From NCBI GenBank assembly GCA_015501595.1, contig JADNRX010000079.1, forward strand, positions 1-64,000: a stretch of DNA of 64,000 bases. Reading direction: 5' to 3'. This DNA comes from Hymenopellis radicata (taxonomy: Eukaryota; Basidiomycota; Agaricomycetes; Agaricales; Physalacriaceae). The position numbers and the translations under genes were made by a program. The notes beneath the pieces are model-generated. The model was given only the letters and a program-made list of their open reading frames with translations. It searched no databases and was not told where the DNA came from. Positions 21,758 to 33,572 of this stretch are shown here, one piece after another (position 1 is the stretch's first letter; each line of letters starts with the position of its first letter).

Positions 21758-24192
21758 CTATGGATTTTGACCAGTGATCACTCCTACAGATCCCTTGCAT
21801 ATCACTACATCGAACGATGTCCGAGTCAGTGTTGAATCGAAAGCTGACAAAAGCCTACTCACGACAGTACCAAATGCCTCCACATGGAGTAGGACGCTCG
21901 GTCCTCCGCGAACAATATCTCCGAATCGTGGAGATCTCAGCGACCCGCGAACTGCATTCGCCAAGGCCAACGTGCCACACACTGAAGAACCCTCTTCAGT
22001 ACCGACATACATGGTAGAAAGCAGCCTCTCACCATTCACACTTATCGTTCCACTGCCCGTTTTTCTGACCTCGGTGAGGATCTTCTCCAGGTCCGGTCGC
22101 GCCCCTCTCTCGATGGTCAAAACGTCCCCGAAAGAGAAAGGGTCCAGTGCGTCTTTGGAATCAGCACTGCCGCCCGCCTTCTCCTCCGAGTCATCGCGGG
22201 ACGGCACATCAGGGACTGAGTCGTCATCCCATTCACGTCCCGCCTCTTCGTGAGCGCCAGCAGTGTCAGTGACGTATATTTCAATCTTGATCGGCAGGTT
22301 GCTTGGGAGATCCTTCAGGGCTTTGAGCAAAGGTTTATAAATCCAGGTGGCATGCTCTACATGTGCGATGTACTATCAGCGGCGTGTTGGATAAAAAAGA
22401 TAACTCGTACGTACTCTGGTCGCGAACCGCCCAGACAAATAAGATTCTCGGATAGGGCACCCCAATAGACCTAGACTTTCTGCACAGGGAATCACCTGTC
22501 GAATTCGTCAGGAAATAAAAAGAGGATGCACGTACTCTAACGCTTCAAGGAGTAAAGGGAGAGTAAATGCGACCCCAGAGCCACCTATGTATCAAACATC
22601 AGCATCGATACAGTACGTGCGAATCAAACGCTTACCGGCAACAAAAACGACACTGTCACAGCCCCGAATGAGGGGCGGCGAGCTGTACGGACCGTCCATC
22701 CAAACACGCATCTTCCCTTGTTCCGCGTTCAATAACAAGCGCTTGGAGAAGCCTTTCCGAACCCGGACAAAGAAGACCAGCTTTGACTCATCCTCGTACG
22801 CAATCGTGAAAGGATGCGCCTGCCAGACTGAGATGCCGGGAAGAGTCAAGTAAACGCTTTGCCCCGCACGCCAATGGAAGAAACGCGGCCTGTCTACAGA
22901 CAAACGGAGGAAGTGGGGTGAGAGAACTTCAATCGACACATTGTTGTTCACGTTTGACAATACGACACGGACAAAGCGGAGGAATCCGTCCAGTGCCCAG
23001 AGAAGAATCGCTGGCCAGATGTAGGGTCCCCATCTGAGAAATGTAATGAGTGCTTATTCTTTGAACGTCCTGGCAGATGACGCACGGCCCAAGCTCGGAT
23101 GAGTGGAAATAGGCCCCCAAGATGAAGATGCTGGAGGACAACCATCAGCCTTCAAATACAGAAGCGGATATCAATGGACTCACACAGCGGTTATGAAGTG
23201 GAAGATCTTGAAGAACTCGTAGCTTGCATCGCGAATTGGCCGAAGAGCGAAAAGAGAGATGAGGGTAAGCGACACTCCAGCCATGACGCCTGCTCGCATC
23301 CAGGGATTTACGAGATCCGTTTCTCCCGAAAGTCTACTTGTAGTTGAGAGAGCGAAACACAACCAAAAGGGAATAAGCCGAACCCAAGTTGAAACTAGTG
23401 ATTATGTTAAGGTACGCATAGAAGCAGCACGAAGAGACGTACCCTTCCACCGGCATGGAGCCAAATGAGAATACAAGTCGTTCTTGCAACAACACGATGC
23501 AAGTAATTTAGCTACAATTGCAACCCCACTATTAGCGTACTTCAAAGGATGGCAGCTTCTGATGGGTACCTTGTCAAAGCTGACGCCAGTCAAGACTGAG
23601 AAGGTAGTCCCGATTAGCATCGACCGAAACAGTAACAACGAATACGAACAGGATAAAATATTGTTCTTCATCGCCAGTGCGACGAGTAGGTTGGTCTGAA
23701 GAGCAGCGATGTGTGCTGCCCGATTAGCATAATACTTGGGGTCGAACTTCACTCCAATCGTCGAAGTGGCTAAAATCCGGATGATTATCGACCAAATGGA
23801 AAGAAGAAGAAACATGCCGTACAGTTAATCAATGACCAAGTGAAGACGATTGCGATGTAAGCCGCCGTCAGAAAGACCTCCGCGACATTCAACGTGTAGT
23901 AGTTTCCGATGGGTATCGTCCATCTAAATGCCATAACGCGGAAGACGTTAACGAAGGCGAGAGGAACGCGGCGAAGGGAGATGCCTCCGCGCTCGCCGTT
24001 CCTTCCTTGGATGCGACGAGTACGACTGAAGAGAAGTGAAATTCCATGGCAGATCGATACAAAGGCGATGAAGCTGGCGAGGAGGTACCACACTTGCTTG
24101 GGATAGTCGGCCGCGCGCTGGACGCGAATGGCGCGGTCGGGATCGACCTTCTGCGCGAATATGGTCGAAGGAACCGGAGCAGGGGAATCCAT
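21758..24192 (-). CDS. FRE: ferric reductase, FRE/NOX-type transmembrane oxidoreductase
   Basis: Predicted plasma-membrane flavocytochrome that passes electrons from NADPH through FAD and two haems to extracellular Fe(III). The N-terminal exon (ending near 23815) has several membrane spans. The ferric reductase core includes YLHRVVARTTCILIWLHAGG with spaced histidines, and FHFITAVIFILGAYFH is restored by splicing at GT|GTGAGT. The FAD motif HPFTIA lies near 22800-22817, and a nucleotide-binding VAGGSGVAFTLPLL is assembled across an intron near 22560-22595. The last exon ends GGPSVLLHVEAFG. About nine exons are inferred; the stop at 21758 is the read-through option, and a final small intron is possible. 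No frameshift was found in the exons I traced. It is clustered with FTR1 and FET3, with GATA sites upstream. Confidence 0.85.
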
Positions 24193-24602
24193 TGAAGTCC
24201 TTCAGAGACAAGACCAGCATGATAAAGGCGCCCATAAACTCCGTTTACTATAGCATGGGTGAGAATCTCAAGTACACTTTGGGAAGGATATTCCACGTGT
24301 CGCTCCCGGATATTACGCATATTGTTGAACACCAATCATGCATCTCCTATCCTCGTATGCACACTAGCCCAGCCAGGTACGGTGCAAGTGCGCCGAAGAC
24401 TGAATAAGAGGTATGGATTCTGGAAGCTGCAGCTAAAAATACACGTCAGTCAGCGCGCGGTGGCGAGTAAAATTCGCCAAGCATTAGATCTACGTACATT
24501 TCGGTCAAAAGTTGGGCCCGATGTGGGTAAGTAACCCGAGAACATACCCTCGTAAGTCCGCGTTAGAGTAATCGAACGGAGAAGGTTGGCGCAGGTGACA
24601 GT

Positions 24603-24745
24603 ATCTGATAAGCCGTCGTCTGCATCTTGTCGTGATCGCGAACTTGTCGCGAACTGTCAACGTCTGTCAGTGGGAAAAAGAGGGAGATATCTGATAAGCC
24701 GCGTGTCGCAAGATCGCCAGTGTGAGATGAAAAGTTATCTGATAA
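24603..24745. promoter_or_regulatory. three ATCTGATAA iron-type GATA sites upstream of ferric reductase
   Basis: Exact ATCTGATAA occurs at 24603-24611, 24689-24697 and 24737-24745, about 410-550 bp upstream of the reductase start. Each is followed by GCCG or TCCG. The known site of fungal iron repressors of the SRE/Urbs1/Fep1 class is ATC(A/T)GATAA. Iron-repressed transcription of the reductase is inferred from this match. Confidence 0.65.
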
Positions 24746-24799
24746 TCCGCGTGGTTGATAACGTTGAACTAATATTGTTGTGAGAGAGATATTAGAAGG

Positions 24800-27198
24800 C
24801 GTCGTGTCTGCTCACCGCCCCCCGTCGGCCGATAGAGTTGAGCAAACTTGGAATGTGAAAAGAAGCACGTCGTTTCACGAAGGAACCGGCATTGGGAGAC
24901 TGCATTTCGCGACGACAGCCGGACAACGAATGTTGCATTCTAGGACTATTTGCCAATGACCCATGCAGAAAAGGACCTAGGTGTACCACGCGGAATGAGA
25001 CACTTCGGCGTAACAAGGTTTCTCGGAGCTTGAAGCATCTGAGGATAACGACATGTCAAACCGGGTTTGATTGATTGCAATGGAAAATAGTCACCATACC
25101 TTCTTTGAAAGCCGTAACACATTTACACCTTTGAGTGAACCTTGATGGTTCATGGACTATTAGCGAGGAGCCTGAGTGTTCATCATGCTAAGCGGGCCTA
25201 TACGCCAAACCTAACGAAATGGACTGACCACAAGCAAACTCAGGGATAATTTTGTGCTCATCAAAAGACCGAGATATGAGTCCTGTGTTCAGAACATCTC
25301 CTTGGTTCTTCCGCTCTTCCGCAACGCACTTGAGGATGAACCTTGATGCTCTAACATGACCGAATGAACCATGCTGACCATGTTCATAGATGCATCCGTT
25401 TTCCTGTGAAAACGTATGATATAGTTAGATTACCACGCCACTACGAAGAAGGACGAAGATCTTCCCACCTGAGTTCACCGAAATCCGACTCGCACCCGAC
25501 GGACAGAGCGTGTGCTAATTAGAGAAACAAGGCGCTGCGAGTTCCGCGGAGAGGCGATGGGCACACGCCTTCGCTTCCGAGAACATGCGAATTGGTAGCG
25601 GGACCGTTGCAACCGCCATAAGAGGTCCGTTCACCATGTGGCAAGTTGTGTTCACGGTACGGTTATCCGAAGCGTTCAGTCCTCGATTGGTCTGTAAGAG
25701 CGCGTGCGGTCTCCGAGCCTCCGAGGCTCCACTAGAAATAAATAACGGAAGTTAGCCAGACTCTTGGCAACCATCATGAATATAGATGTTTGGCCTCCGG
25801 GGCGGGAAGCGAATGTGCCGGACTCGCGTGCTACACGTGAGCGTAAGTGATCTATGGATGTGGAAAGCGCGTAGAAGAACTTACGGGGCTCCTTCACGCC
25901 TTGAGGAGGTGGAGTTAAACCGATATGAGGGCCATAAAAAAGCGTGAGGAATTGCTGAGCCGGCTGCAAGCGATATTTGCGACCCGTGTCAGGCAAAAAT
26001 TAACCACAATTGCGCGTCGCATTCCGATGAAGGTCCAGGTCCTTGGTATGCACAAAAGTCTAGGCCACGGCCAGCTGCTCGCGTGGGAGAGGGCCACTCG
26101 TTTAGAGAGTTGAACAATTACACGCCACCAAATCATCAGCTCCGCCGGTGGCAGTTTGCGAATGAATCTACGCGATGTTTGTGATAATCCTGGACAACGA
26201 ATACTCCATTCACGTTCCTATAACGAGGTCAGCCTCCGTGCAATCAGAAGGACGCGTTAAAAAACACTACCAATGAACTAAGAATCTTCCATGCTCAGTA
26301 AGTAACATTGGTCTACACGCATACCTATCCCTCCGGTTGAAGGGTAGCGCGCATTACGATAATTCTGACATCTCCAGTTGATTGTGAGGCCGAAGGCGCC
26401 CTGAAACGGTGAAAGACAAGAAAAGCCAAACATGATGGAGGTTCTGAAGAAGGCATGCCCGAGGCAAACAGATGCAAACACAAAGACGCGTCACGTCGTG
26501 ATTCTGGGCCTGCTACAACTAGTATAGCCTACTCGATACTATCATTCCTCTGCGACAATGCAGAAGCGGGAAATGAAAAAAAATGCGCTTGTAAATCAAC
26601 CGTGATAAGTGTCAATCGCGCACACCAGCTTCCGCGGCGGTCTCATGCGATAATCATCTCGGACTGGCAGGCAGGTCTCGGGAGAACGCGACGAATGCAT
26701 CGCCATCGCGCGGCGCTGTTATCGAGACGGCGACGCGTCTGCGATGTACTGGAAATTCCGGCGGACGAGAATCCTCTTCCGAAGGGGGGTGCCTATGAAG
26801 GGCGTCCGTACCAAGATACCTTCAACTTGATACAGATCTAATCCGTCCATGCCAATATTGAAGCTCATCTGCGCACTGGTGCGTAAGAGATAGCTCCCCG
26901 AGGTCTCCGAATTACCAACCGCTGACAGTGACTTGGTCCCAAGTTAATCCTTTCATTACTCATTGACCGCCACAGACTGCTTATAGATGATGATGTACCG
27001 CACCTCTGGAACGAGATCTGTTCCTGCTTGCTATCTACTTACTTGCATTGTTTCCGATTTCAGTTACTCGCATCATTTCACAATTGGTTCACTATTTCAA
27101 AAAAAAAAGCGATTTATTTTTTGAAAGGGAACTTCCAATGTGACTAACGATGCGACTGTAGACCGGAATGCATTACTAAAGCCCTACTTGCCTTCAAC
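24800..27198. other. intergenic tract between reductase and FTR1; no supported gene
   Basis: Minus-strand fragments (about 25680-26140 and 26280-26480) show intron-like GT-AG pieces and short hydrophobic frames, but no continuous gene or known motif. Several (C/T)GATAA words occur (26165, 26605, 26649, and 27207 on the other strand). It may hold a decayed gene. Confidence 0.3.
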
Positions 27199-28759
27199 TC
27201 AAGCGCTATCCTTATCACCTGCAACAGCCTCCTGGACCTGAACATCCTTGCCGATGCGACGACGACGACCAGCAGCAGACTCGATACCGAAGAATTTCAT
27301 CCGTCCCTAAAACATCACCATCAGCGACCGGAGGGACAGTATCTAACAAAGCCAACCCACCTCTTTAAACTTGAAGTACACAAGCACAGCGACGACTGCG
27401 AGCCAGTAGAATACGTACGCGAGGATTGTTCCAACTGTTACACGAAAATGGATCAGCTTTCACCTAGAGAAACGAAGAGAGGACAACTGACTAGAACCAT
27501 TGTTGCTCCATCCGAAAAGAGCATTGAATACGCTCCATCCTGGCTGTCAAGATTGTTCTCGGGGTCGCAGCAATCCAAATGCCATACGTTTCCCTGCACC
27601 CTGTAACTTCCTGGTCCGCTGCCGCCCGCATCGTCAACATCGGCACCGAGCAGTTTATTGAACGAATTGCGCTCAAATGCGCCCACAGCGCGGGAGAAGA
27701 GCCCGGCACCGATGAGGAGGAGAAGGTTTGTCATGGCGATGAGGAAAACGGTTAGGGTAGTACGCGAAGCAAACGTGTAGATGAGGAAGCCGACTATGAG
27801 TCCACAGATAATGCCGACGATGGCGGCGAGCGGGATCGAGGTAGCGGGTTGGCCGAGAGATACACCGCCGACGAATATGACAGCTTCCATTCCTTACGAA
27901 AGAGTTAACGAGATAGATGGATAGCACGGGGTTAGACTTACCTTCACGAAGTACGGTAATGAGCGGTAGGATAAAGAAGGCCCATTTGCCAGTTTTGGTC
28001 TTTCCATCCGCACCTACGAAGGAAGATCAGTCAGTAGAAGAGGTCGCGAGAAGAGAGCTACGGCGTCCGCTGAAAGCACGTTCCAGTTTAACGCGCCATT
28101 TGGCCTTGGCTGTAGGATATGTCAGTAGATGGAGACGCGAGATGCGAGGCAAACCAACCTCTGTCCATCTTGAGCATCGTCACGCCCATGACGAAGATCA
28201 TAAGACATGCGATGAGTTCGAAGATTCCTACGACGATTTAGTATTGCAGCAAATGCAAAGACAATTTCCCTACCCTCCCAAAGCTCCTCAGACTTGGCCC
28301 ACAAATCCGACGCTTGGGTAAACCACACCGCAATAAACCTGGACGACAGTCAGAACACGGCATGTGTAGAAGGAATGTGACATACGCGGCGCCGATGGCA
28401 AGAGCAATGAGCAGACCGAGTGCCGAACCGAGAAATATCTGGAACGAGCATTCGTGAGTAGTGTATTCGCAGAAACGCATTTAATCTCACCTGAATACGC
28501 AGCTTGCGAACAAGCAGGCGGCGGTGCGCGGCATCATCCACGTCTTCGACGGCGGAGGTAATGACAGGACTTCCGCCTGGGGCGGCCTCCTTCGAGTCGG
28601 TGTCGCTGTCAGATGCCGTTCGCCCTACGCGGGACGCCCGCCGTCGTCGTGGATGATCTGCTCCGCGAGCCCGAGGAGCACCGAGACGATGATAGCTGCC
28701 TCAAGCGTTTCGCGGAACACGATGAAGAAAATGGGCACAGAGAATATGTTCTTCGCCAT
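27199..28759 (-). CDS. FTR1: high-affinity iron permease FTR1 (two apparent frameshifts)
   Basis: Plasma-membrane permease that imports Fe(III) handed over by FET3. It starts MAKNIFSVPIFFIVFRETLE, giving the first REGLE-type motif as RETLE; the second reads LITVLREGMEAVIFVGG. The KAKWRVKLE loop, ADVDDAGGSGPGSY and NVWHLDCCDPENN are also family hallmarks. At least seven exons are joined by introns of about 50-60 bp. Two single-base losses break the frame: near 28635 (between DDGGR and SRVGRTASDS) and near 27538 (NLDSQ to GWSVFNALFGW, family-like only after the shift). Adding one base at each point would restore a typical FTR1, so this is either a recent pseudogene or a consensus error. It is divergent from FET3 across a 687-bp promoter. 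Confidence 0.8.
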
Positions 28760-29446
28760 TGGAATGGTGCGTCCTGGCTTGATTGGAGGGATATCCTTTA
28801 TGTGATACGGTCGTGAGCAAAAATTGCAATCCATCTGGGACAGTGGAGTTGTTCTAAAAACTATAACTGATGAGATTTTTGGTTGTGAAAATAGAAGATT
28901 TCATTATTTTCTCACCCATATGTAGTGGTCCAAGGATGCTCCATTCGCAGCTAATTCCCTATTGTACGGCAAGTGCCTTTCGCGTAAAAGGTGGCCATTT
29001 GGGCAAGAGAGATGAATCTCCAGGTATAGTTAAGAAGAGAGAGTTCTTTTGGAAACTGCTAACAGCACCACATTCAAACTCAGCTTATCTGATACCGATA
29101 ACCCGGTTCCGACCCTAATAATAGACGTTTGCTTCCGCCTTCTCCTGGACCTTCGTGTCGCGTTCCGTTTGCCTGCCTCTCCACGCTATTCAGTACTCCA
29201 CATGTCCCTCGACCTTACTTCTTTTTTCCGCCTGACCCTTTGGTCCTTGAGGCATTTTAATCATCTTCGTTGCTTGAGAACATTTTGCTGCAAGGAGCAG
29301 CCACCACACATCCACCTAGGTCGACTTTTCTTCGTTTTCGCTTGGCAAAGATCTCAGTTGAGACAAAAATACGAGTCTCATGCGATGTATTGCCGCTCAA
29401 ATAGGTTAACCCCTTACTTCCTGTCTTCCCTACTCTCTCTGCGAGG
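28760..29446. promoter_or_regulatory. divergent FTR1/FET3 promoter region
   Basis: No gene lies in this 687-bp interval between the divergent starts. At 29087-29101 it holds ATCTGATAC followed directly by CGATAA, a one-mismatch version of the sites upstream of the reductase. Shared control of the ferroxidase/permease pair is the usual fungal arrangement; here it is inferred. Confidence 0.5.
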
Positions 29447-31720
29447 ATGGCATCGAGTCTGCTGGTGCTTGCGCTTTTCTCCAGTCCTTGCCGGCGTGCA
29501 TGAGGTTTGGTGGAATATCACCTACGTCGAGGACGTCAATCCCGATGGCCTATTCGACAGACGCGTTATCGAGTGAACAATACCTGGCCGTAAGCGCCCT
29601 TGCTCACCATCTGCCGTCTATCGCTGACCGACTGTTCACGTAGTCCTCCGCCCATCGAGGTATCAACCAACGACTCCCTACGTGTACATGCCACGAACAG
29701 CTTGGACGCGCTGACAACCCTTCACCACCACGGCATGTTCTTCAACTCCACGTCTTGGATGGACGGCGCAGACGGGGTCTCCGAAATGGTCCGTTCTTTG
29801 AGCGAACTCTCACTCCGTCGCTGATCACTTCTACACAGCGGCATTCCCCCGGGAGTATCCTTCACGTATGAAGTCCCCATCGACACTTCGGGGCAATGGG
29901 GCACCTACTGGGTGCACGCGCATGCCTCTGGCCAATACGTCGATGGTCTTCGCGCCCCACTGGTCATTCACCCACCTCAAGAGCGCATCAGTACGACGCG
30001 GAGTTCACCGTTGCTTTAGGTGACTGGTACCACGATGAACACCCCGTCCTCCTGAAAAAGTTTGTCAACATTGCGAATCCCGGTGGCGCAGAGCCCGTTC
30101 CTGGTACGTATACCGTCTCGAACTCGACTTCCATTTTGATGCTCGTGTTTAGACTCTTCCTTAATCTATTTCTCCCAGAACGGGAGTATTTGGAACCGAT
30201 ATCTGGAAGATCATCCTCCGCGGTTGGATTCAATGAAAACGCCACGCTGCCTTTTGAGCCGGAAAGACGTACCGTCTGCGTATCGTTAACACGTCCGCTT
30301 TTGCTATGTTCTTCTTTTGGATTGACGGGCATGATATGAGAATTGTAAGTGTCCATTTCCTTAATCCGAATTGAGTTGACTGATGTGATGTCCTTTCAGA
30401 TTGAAGTCGATGGCGTAAGTTCCCTTGATATCTCTAAATTTATACTGACTGCTCGCCAGACCGACGTCGAGGAATCCCCTAGTGACCTTCTCAGCTTGGC
30501 CGTAGCACAGCGCTACTCCATCTTGGTAACTGCCCGCAATGATACGAATGCCAACTGGGCAATCCATGCCAACATGGACACAGACATGTTCGATACTGTG
30601 CCTGACGCCTTGAATCCCAGTTCGTTGTATTCTGTTTCCGTTTTCAGTTAGCTTATTCGTCCCAGATACCACGTCTTCCATAACATACTCCTCCTCTGCC
30701 CAGGTGACCGACCTCGGACTCATCGACGAGTACGCCACCGTCAACGACACTGAACTCGTCCCTGTCATCGTCATGTCACCTCCTGTCGTCACCAAGACCA
30801 TCGAGCTCGAAGTAAGCTTCGACACGATGGACGACGGGACGAACCACGCCATGTTCAATCAGATCACGTACAACTCGCCCCTCGTCCCCGCGGTCTTTAG
30901 CGAGTTGAGCTTGGGAAACAACGCCACCGTCGAAGCCGCGTATGGACCTAACAGCTTTGTCGTAGATCACATGGACGTTGTTGACATTGTCATCAAAAAT
31001 GGGGACGCTGGGAAACATCCTTTGTACGTCAATCCCCTACCTGCAAGGTTCTCTATTACTGATGGCGTATCATATAGCCATCTCCACGGTCACAAACCGT
31101 GGCTCGTAGGCCGCGCCACGGACTACACCTCCGATGACCCGACACTCAACCCGCCCATCGTCGAAGGACAGCGAAACCCCGTACGACGGGATACAGTGCA
31201 CATCCCATCCATGGGCTCCGCGACGCTGCGTGTCGTCGCCGATAACCCTGGGGTGTGGTTCCTGCATTGCCACATTGAATGGCATCTCGAAGTCGGGCTG
31301 GCGATACAGCTTGTTGAGGCGCCGCTTGTTGCCCAGGCGCTTGGCAAGAGACCGCCCCAGGAGATGTTTGATAACTGTCAGGCGCTCGGGCTGCCTACGG
31401 TCGGTAATGCGGCGGGACATGCGAGCGCAACGGATTTGGACGGGTTGAAGGTGGGTCCGTTCCCGCAGAACCTCGGATGGCATCCAAGAGGTGTGGGCGC
31501 GTTGGTCGGGTATGTGCATTTGTTTTCGGGTTTGGAGGTTTGACTGATTATGTGTGATAGATGCATTCTTTCGGCGCTTGTGGGTATGTGTACTGTGGCG
31601 TGGTATTCGATGGGTGGGTATTCGGAAGAGGAGATTGAACGTGAGGTGAGAGAACGGATTAGCGAGAAGGCGAAGAGAGGGAGGTTCTTCGGGTTGATGA
31701 AAACGAGAGTTGGGTCGTAA
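29447..31720 (+). CDS. FET3: FET3-type multicopper ferroxidase (5' half frame-broken)
   Basis: Oxidises Fe(II) to Fe(III) at the cell surface for FTR1. Copper ligand motifs are visible: TTLHHHGMFFNSTSWMDG, GTYWVHAHASGQYVDGLRAP, KHPFHLHGHKPW (formed by splicing out a 57-bp-type intron at 31023) and VWFLHCHIEWHLEVGL. The C-terminus has a membrane anchor (ALVGCILSALVGMCTVAWY) and a charged tail. Exons downstream of about 30400 read cleanly. In the 5' half, family-like sequence needs frame changes near 29482, 29573, 29785, 29986 and 30264, mostly single-base losses or gains. It starts MASSLLVLALFSS, a signal peptide. It was probably once functional; current status is uncertain. Confidence 0.8.
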
Positions 31721-31969
31721 GCTTGTGTATATTAATGCAATGTAAAGGTCTAGGATCCACGATTCGCAGCGAAACATCTTGTTGTGAGAGGATAATGATA
31801 TTAGGCAACAGCTTTCGAGTAAAATCACAGGCATTCAAGCTATTGAGTAGACCCTGGCGGCGCGTACCCGTGGAGGTATACAGTGAGAGAGAGGAGCATG
31901 AATGAATAGAAGTATGAGTATTACCCTCAAGGTTGTTTCAACCCGGAAGTTGCCGGACGCCTGGATCCT

Positions 31970-31981
31970 GGTTAGGGTTAC
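31970..31981. repeat. telomere-like 12-mer GGTTAGGGTTAC
   Basis: Lies about 280 bp upstream of the coiled-coil start, inside the conserved leader shared by copies A, B and C. Confidence 0.7.
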
Positions 31982-32261
31982 AGTCCTTCTTTGCTTCTGT
32001 ACCACTATATGCCTTTGCACATTTGCCCTCTTCTCTCGTCAGCGCGCGTCGATTGTCTCATTGACTCGAACTTGTATTTGGCCCTCGGCGTTGCCGCCTA
32101 ACGCTTAGGGACAACTGACAAGACAAAGGGTCTCAGCACTTGGATAGGGCCTGTCAAGAAGGCATAAAAATGCCACCTTGGACCGCGTATAGACGGTACG
32201 CCACTGCACTCCTCACATAGTCTCTATTCTGAGATTCGTCTAGGTCACAAAGGGTACCGAC

Positions 32262-32803
32262 ATGCAATCCTCTATCGCCCAGAACCCTCCTTTCCGAGGA
32301 CCAGATACGGTTCCTGTGGACCGACAAGCGTCGAGCTTCTCCCGCTCCAGTGCTCCTTCACCCGAATTATCGCCAAAGCCTGGAACGTACGGATGCCGAC
32401 ATATCGCTACATTTGAATCAGTGGCTGGCACGAATGCCACAACCTCATCTCGTCCTCTCGCTGTGGACCATCATCAGAAACGTCGCCGTTTAAACTCAGG
32501 GTGGGGGTACGCTACACTCTCCGACGAGAATAAGGAACTCCACGCGCGGAACGATGAGCTCGAGCAAGAGATGGCTGATGCCAAGACGACGATCTGGGTC
32601 TTGAAGCAGAGGCTTTGTGACATGGAGTCGCGGTATAGGACCGCTTGTAAAGAGAAATGGATTCTCGTGGAGGAAAACACGAAGCTGCGGGAAAAGTTGA
32701 ATAGCGGTGATGATGAGGTTCGTTCTGGTCTGTTTTATCGTGACTACGGCTCATTTCGCTTCCACAGATGAGTATGATGCCAGGCGGACTAGACGCGTTT
32801 TAG
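32262..32803 (+). CDS. coiled-coil protein with basic patch (copy C, intact)
   Basis: Two exons (32262-32717, 32768-32803) with a 50-bp GT-AG intron give 163 residues. Residues 1-70 are Ser/Pro-rich, 73-77 form a KRRRL nuclear-localisation-like patch, and about 88-147 form a continuous amphipathic heptad region. The last exon adds SMMPGGLDAF. There is no bZIP basic-region signature, so it is not called a bZIP. It is the only undamaged member of a family of five copies in this window (others at 1836, 8541, 20086 and 38182). Their shared leader suggests the gene travels with its upstream region. The role is unknown. Confidence 0.6.
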
Positions 32804-33572
32804 ATCCTATGCTCCTTCTCCTTGGTTTCCTCTCCATGTTATGCGTTTCTCTCTGTTTGCCCATGCAATTCATGTTGTTTTCCGAAAATATGAGCAATAA
32901 TTTGCGTCGATCTTTGCCCTTTCTGCCCCAAGTATTCCAGTCAGGAACGGCTGTGAGTCGGTGAGTCTCCCAAACACCTCCAAATCGTCACCTAGGTCAT
33001 TTCGGGGTGTTGTAGGATGACTGATGTGTCATGCGCCACCCTCGCCGCATCCCGCCATCGCCCGCTCAAAGCCGCGCCTTGAGCCCAAGCCGCGCCCGAG
33101 CACGCCCCCCGGGCAGCCTGAGGTTATCTGAAGCCTGAGCCGCCTCAAGCCAGGCCGTAGCCCCAGGCTTGAGGCCTAAGCCGGGCCAGCACATCACTAG
33201 GCCCAGACTCGCCCGGTTGTCCGACTTCCTGCGTGGAGGTCGTCGTTCTGAATCATATCGCCCGCAATTTTATCCTCATGGGCGTCACACTTGGCCTTCA
33301 GATCCTCTCTTCGGTCACGTACCACAAGTGGCGGACAAAGAGTACATTCATACGCCGGCGCTAACTGTCCTCAGGAAGTACATCTGTTCATTTCTCTTCC
33401 ATGGTCACGAACCCCTCCCAGCACGTCGGAATACATGGATATGTCTAACCTATTCGGGCGTACTATATACTCACGGCTCCTTCGGTATATTACCCGGTAT
33501 TGGGTGACAAATGTAAATCCTCGACATTTAAAAGACGGGCACCCGGTCAACTTAAACCTACCACTCTCCTCC
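32804..33572. other. no supported gene; mirrors 7781-8540
   Basis: Contains the GC-rich palindromic stretch (33010-33190) and the SnoaL gene promoter. An in-frame extension upstream of 33573 exists but no better start is indicated. Confidence 0.4.

Larger units (their letters stand above)
20086..22243. repeat. direct duplication, copy B
   Basis: Same orientation and order as 8717-10829. This copy is continuous with the full ferric reductase, so it is probably the parental arrangement at that end. At the coiled-coil end it is fused to unrelated repeats, so that end looks derived. Confidence 0.9.

Noticed and set aside
31070..31834. 254-codon minus-strand frame
   Set aside because: Antisense to the FET3 3' exons, which carry the copper motifs.
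32262..32803. bZIP transcription factor
   Set aside because: There is a basic patch and a coiled coil, but no Asn/Arg basic-region signature directly abutting a leucine zipper.
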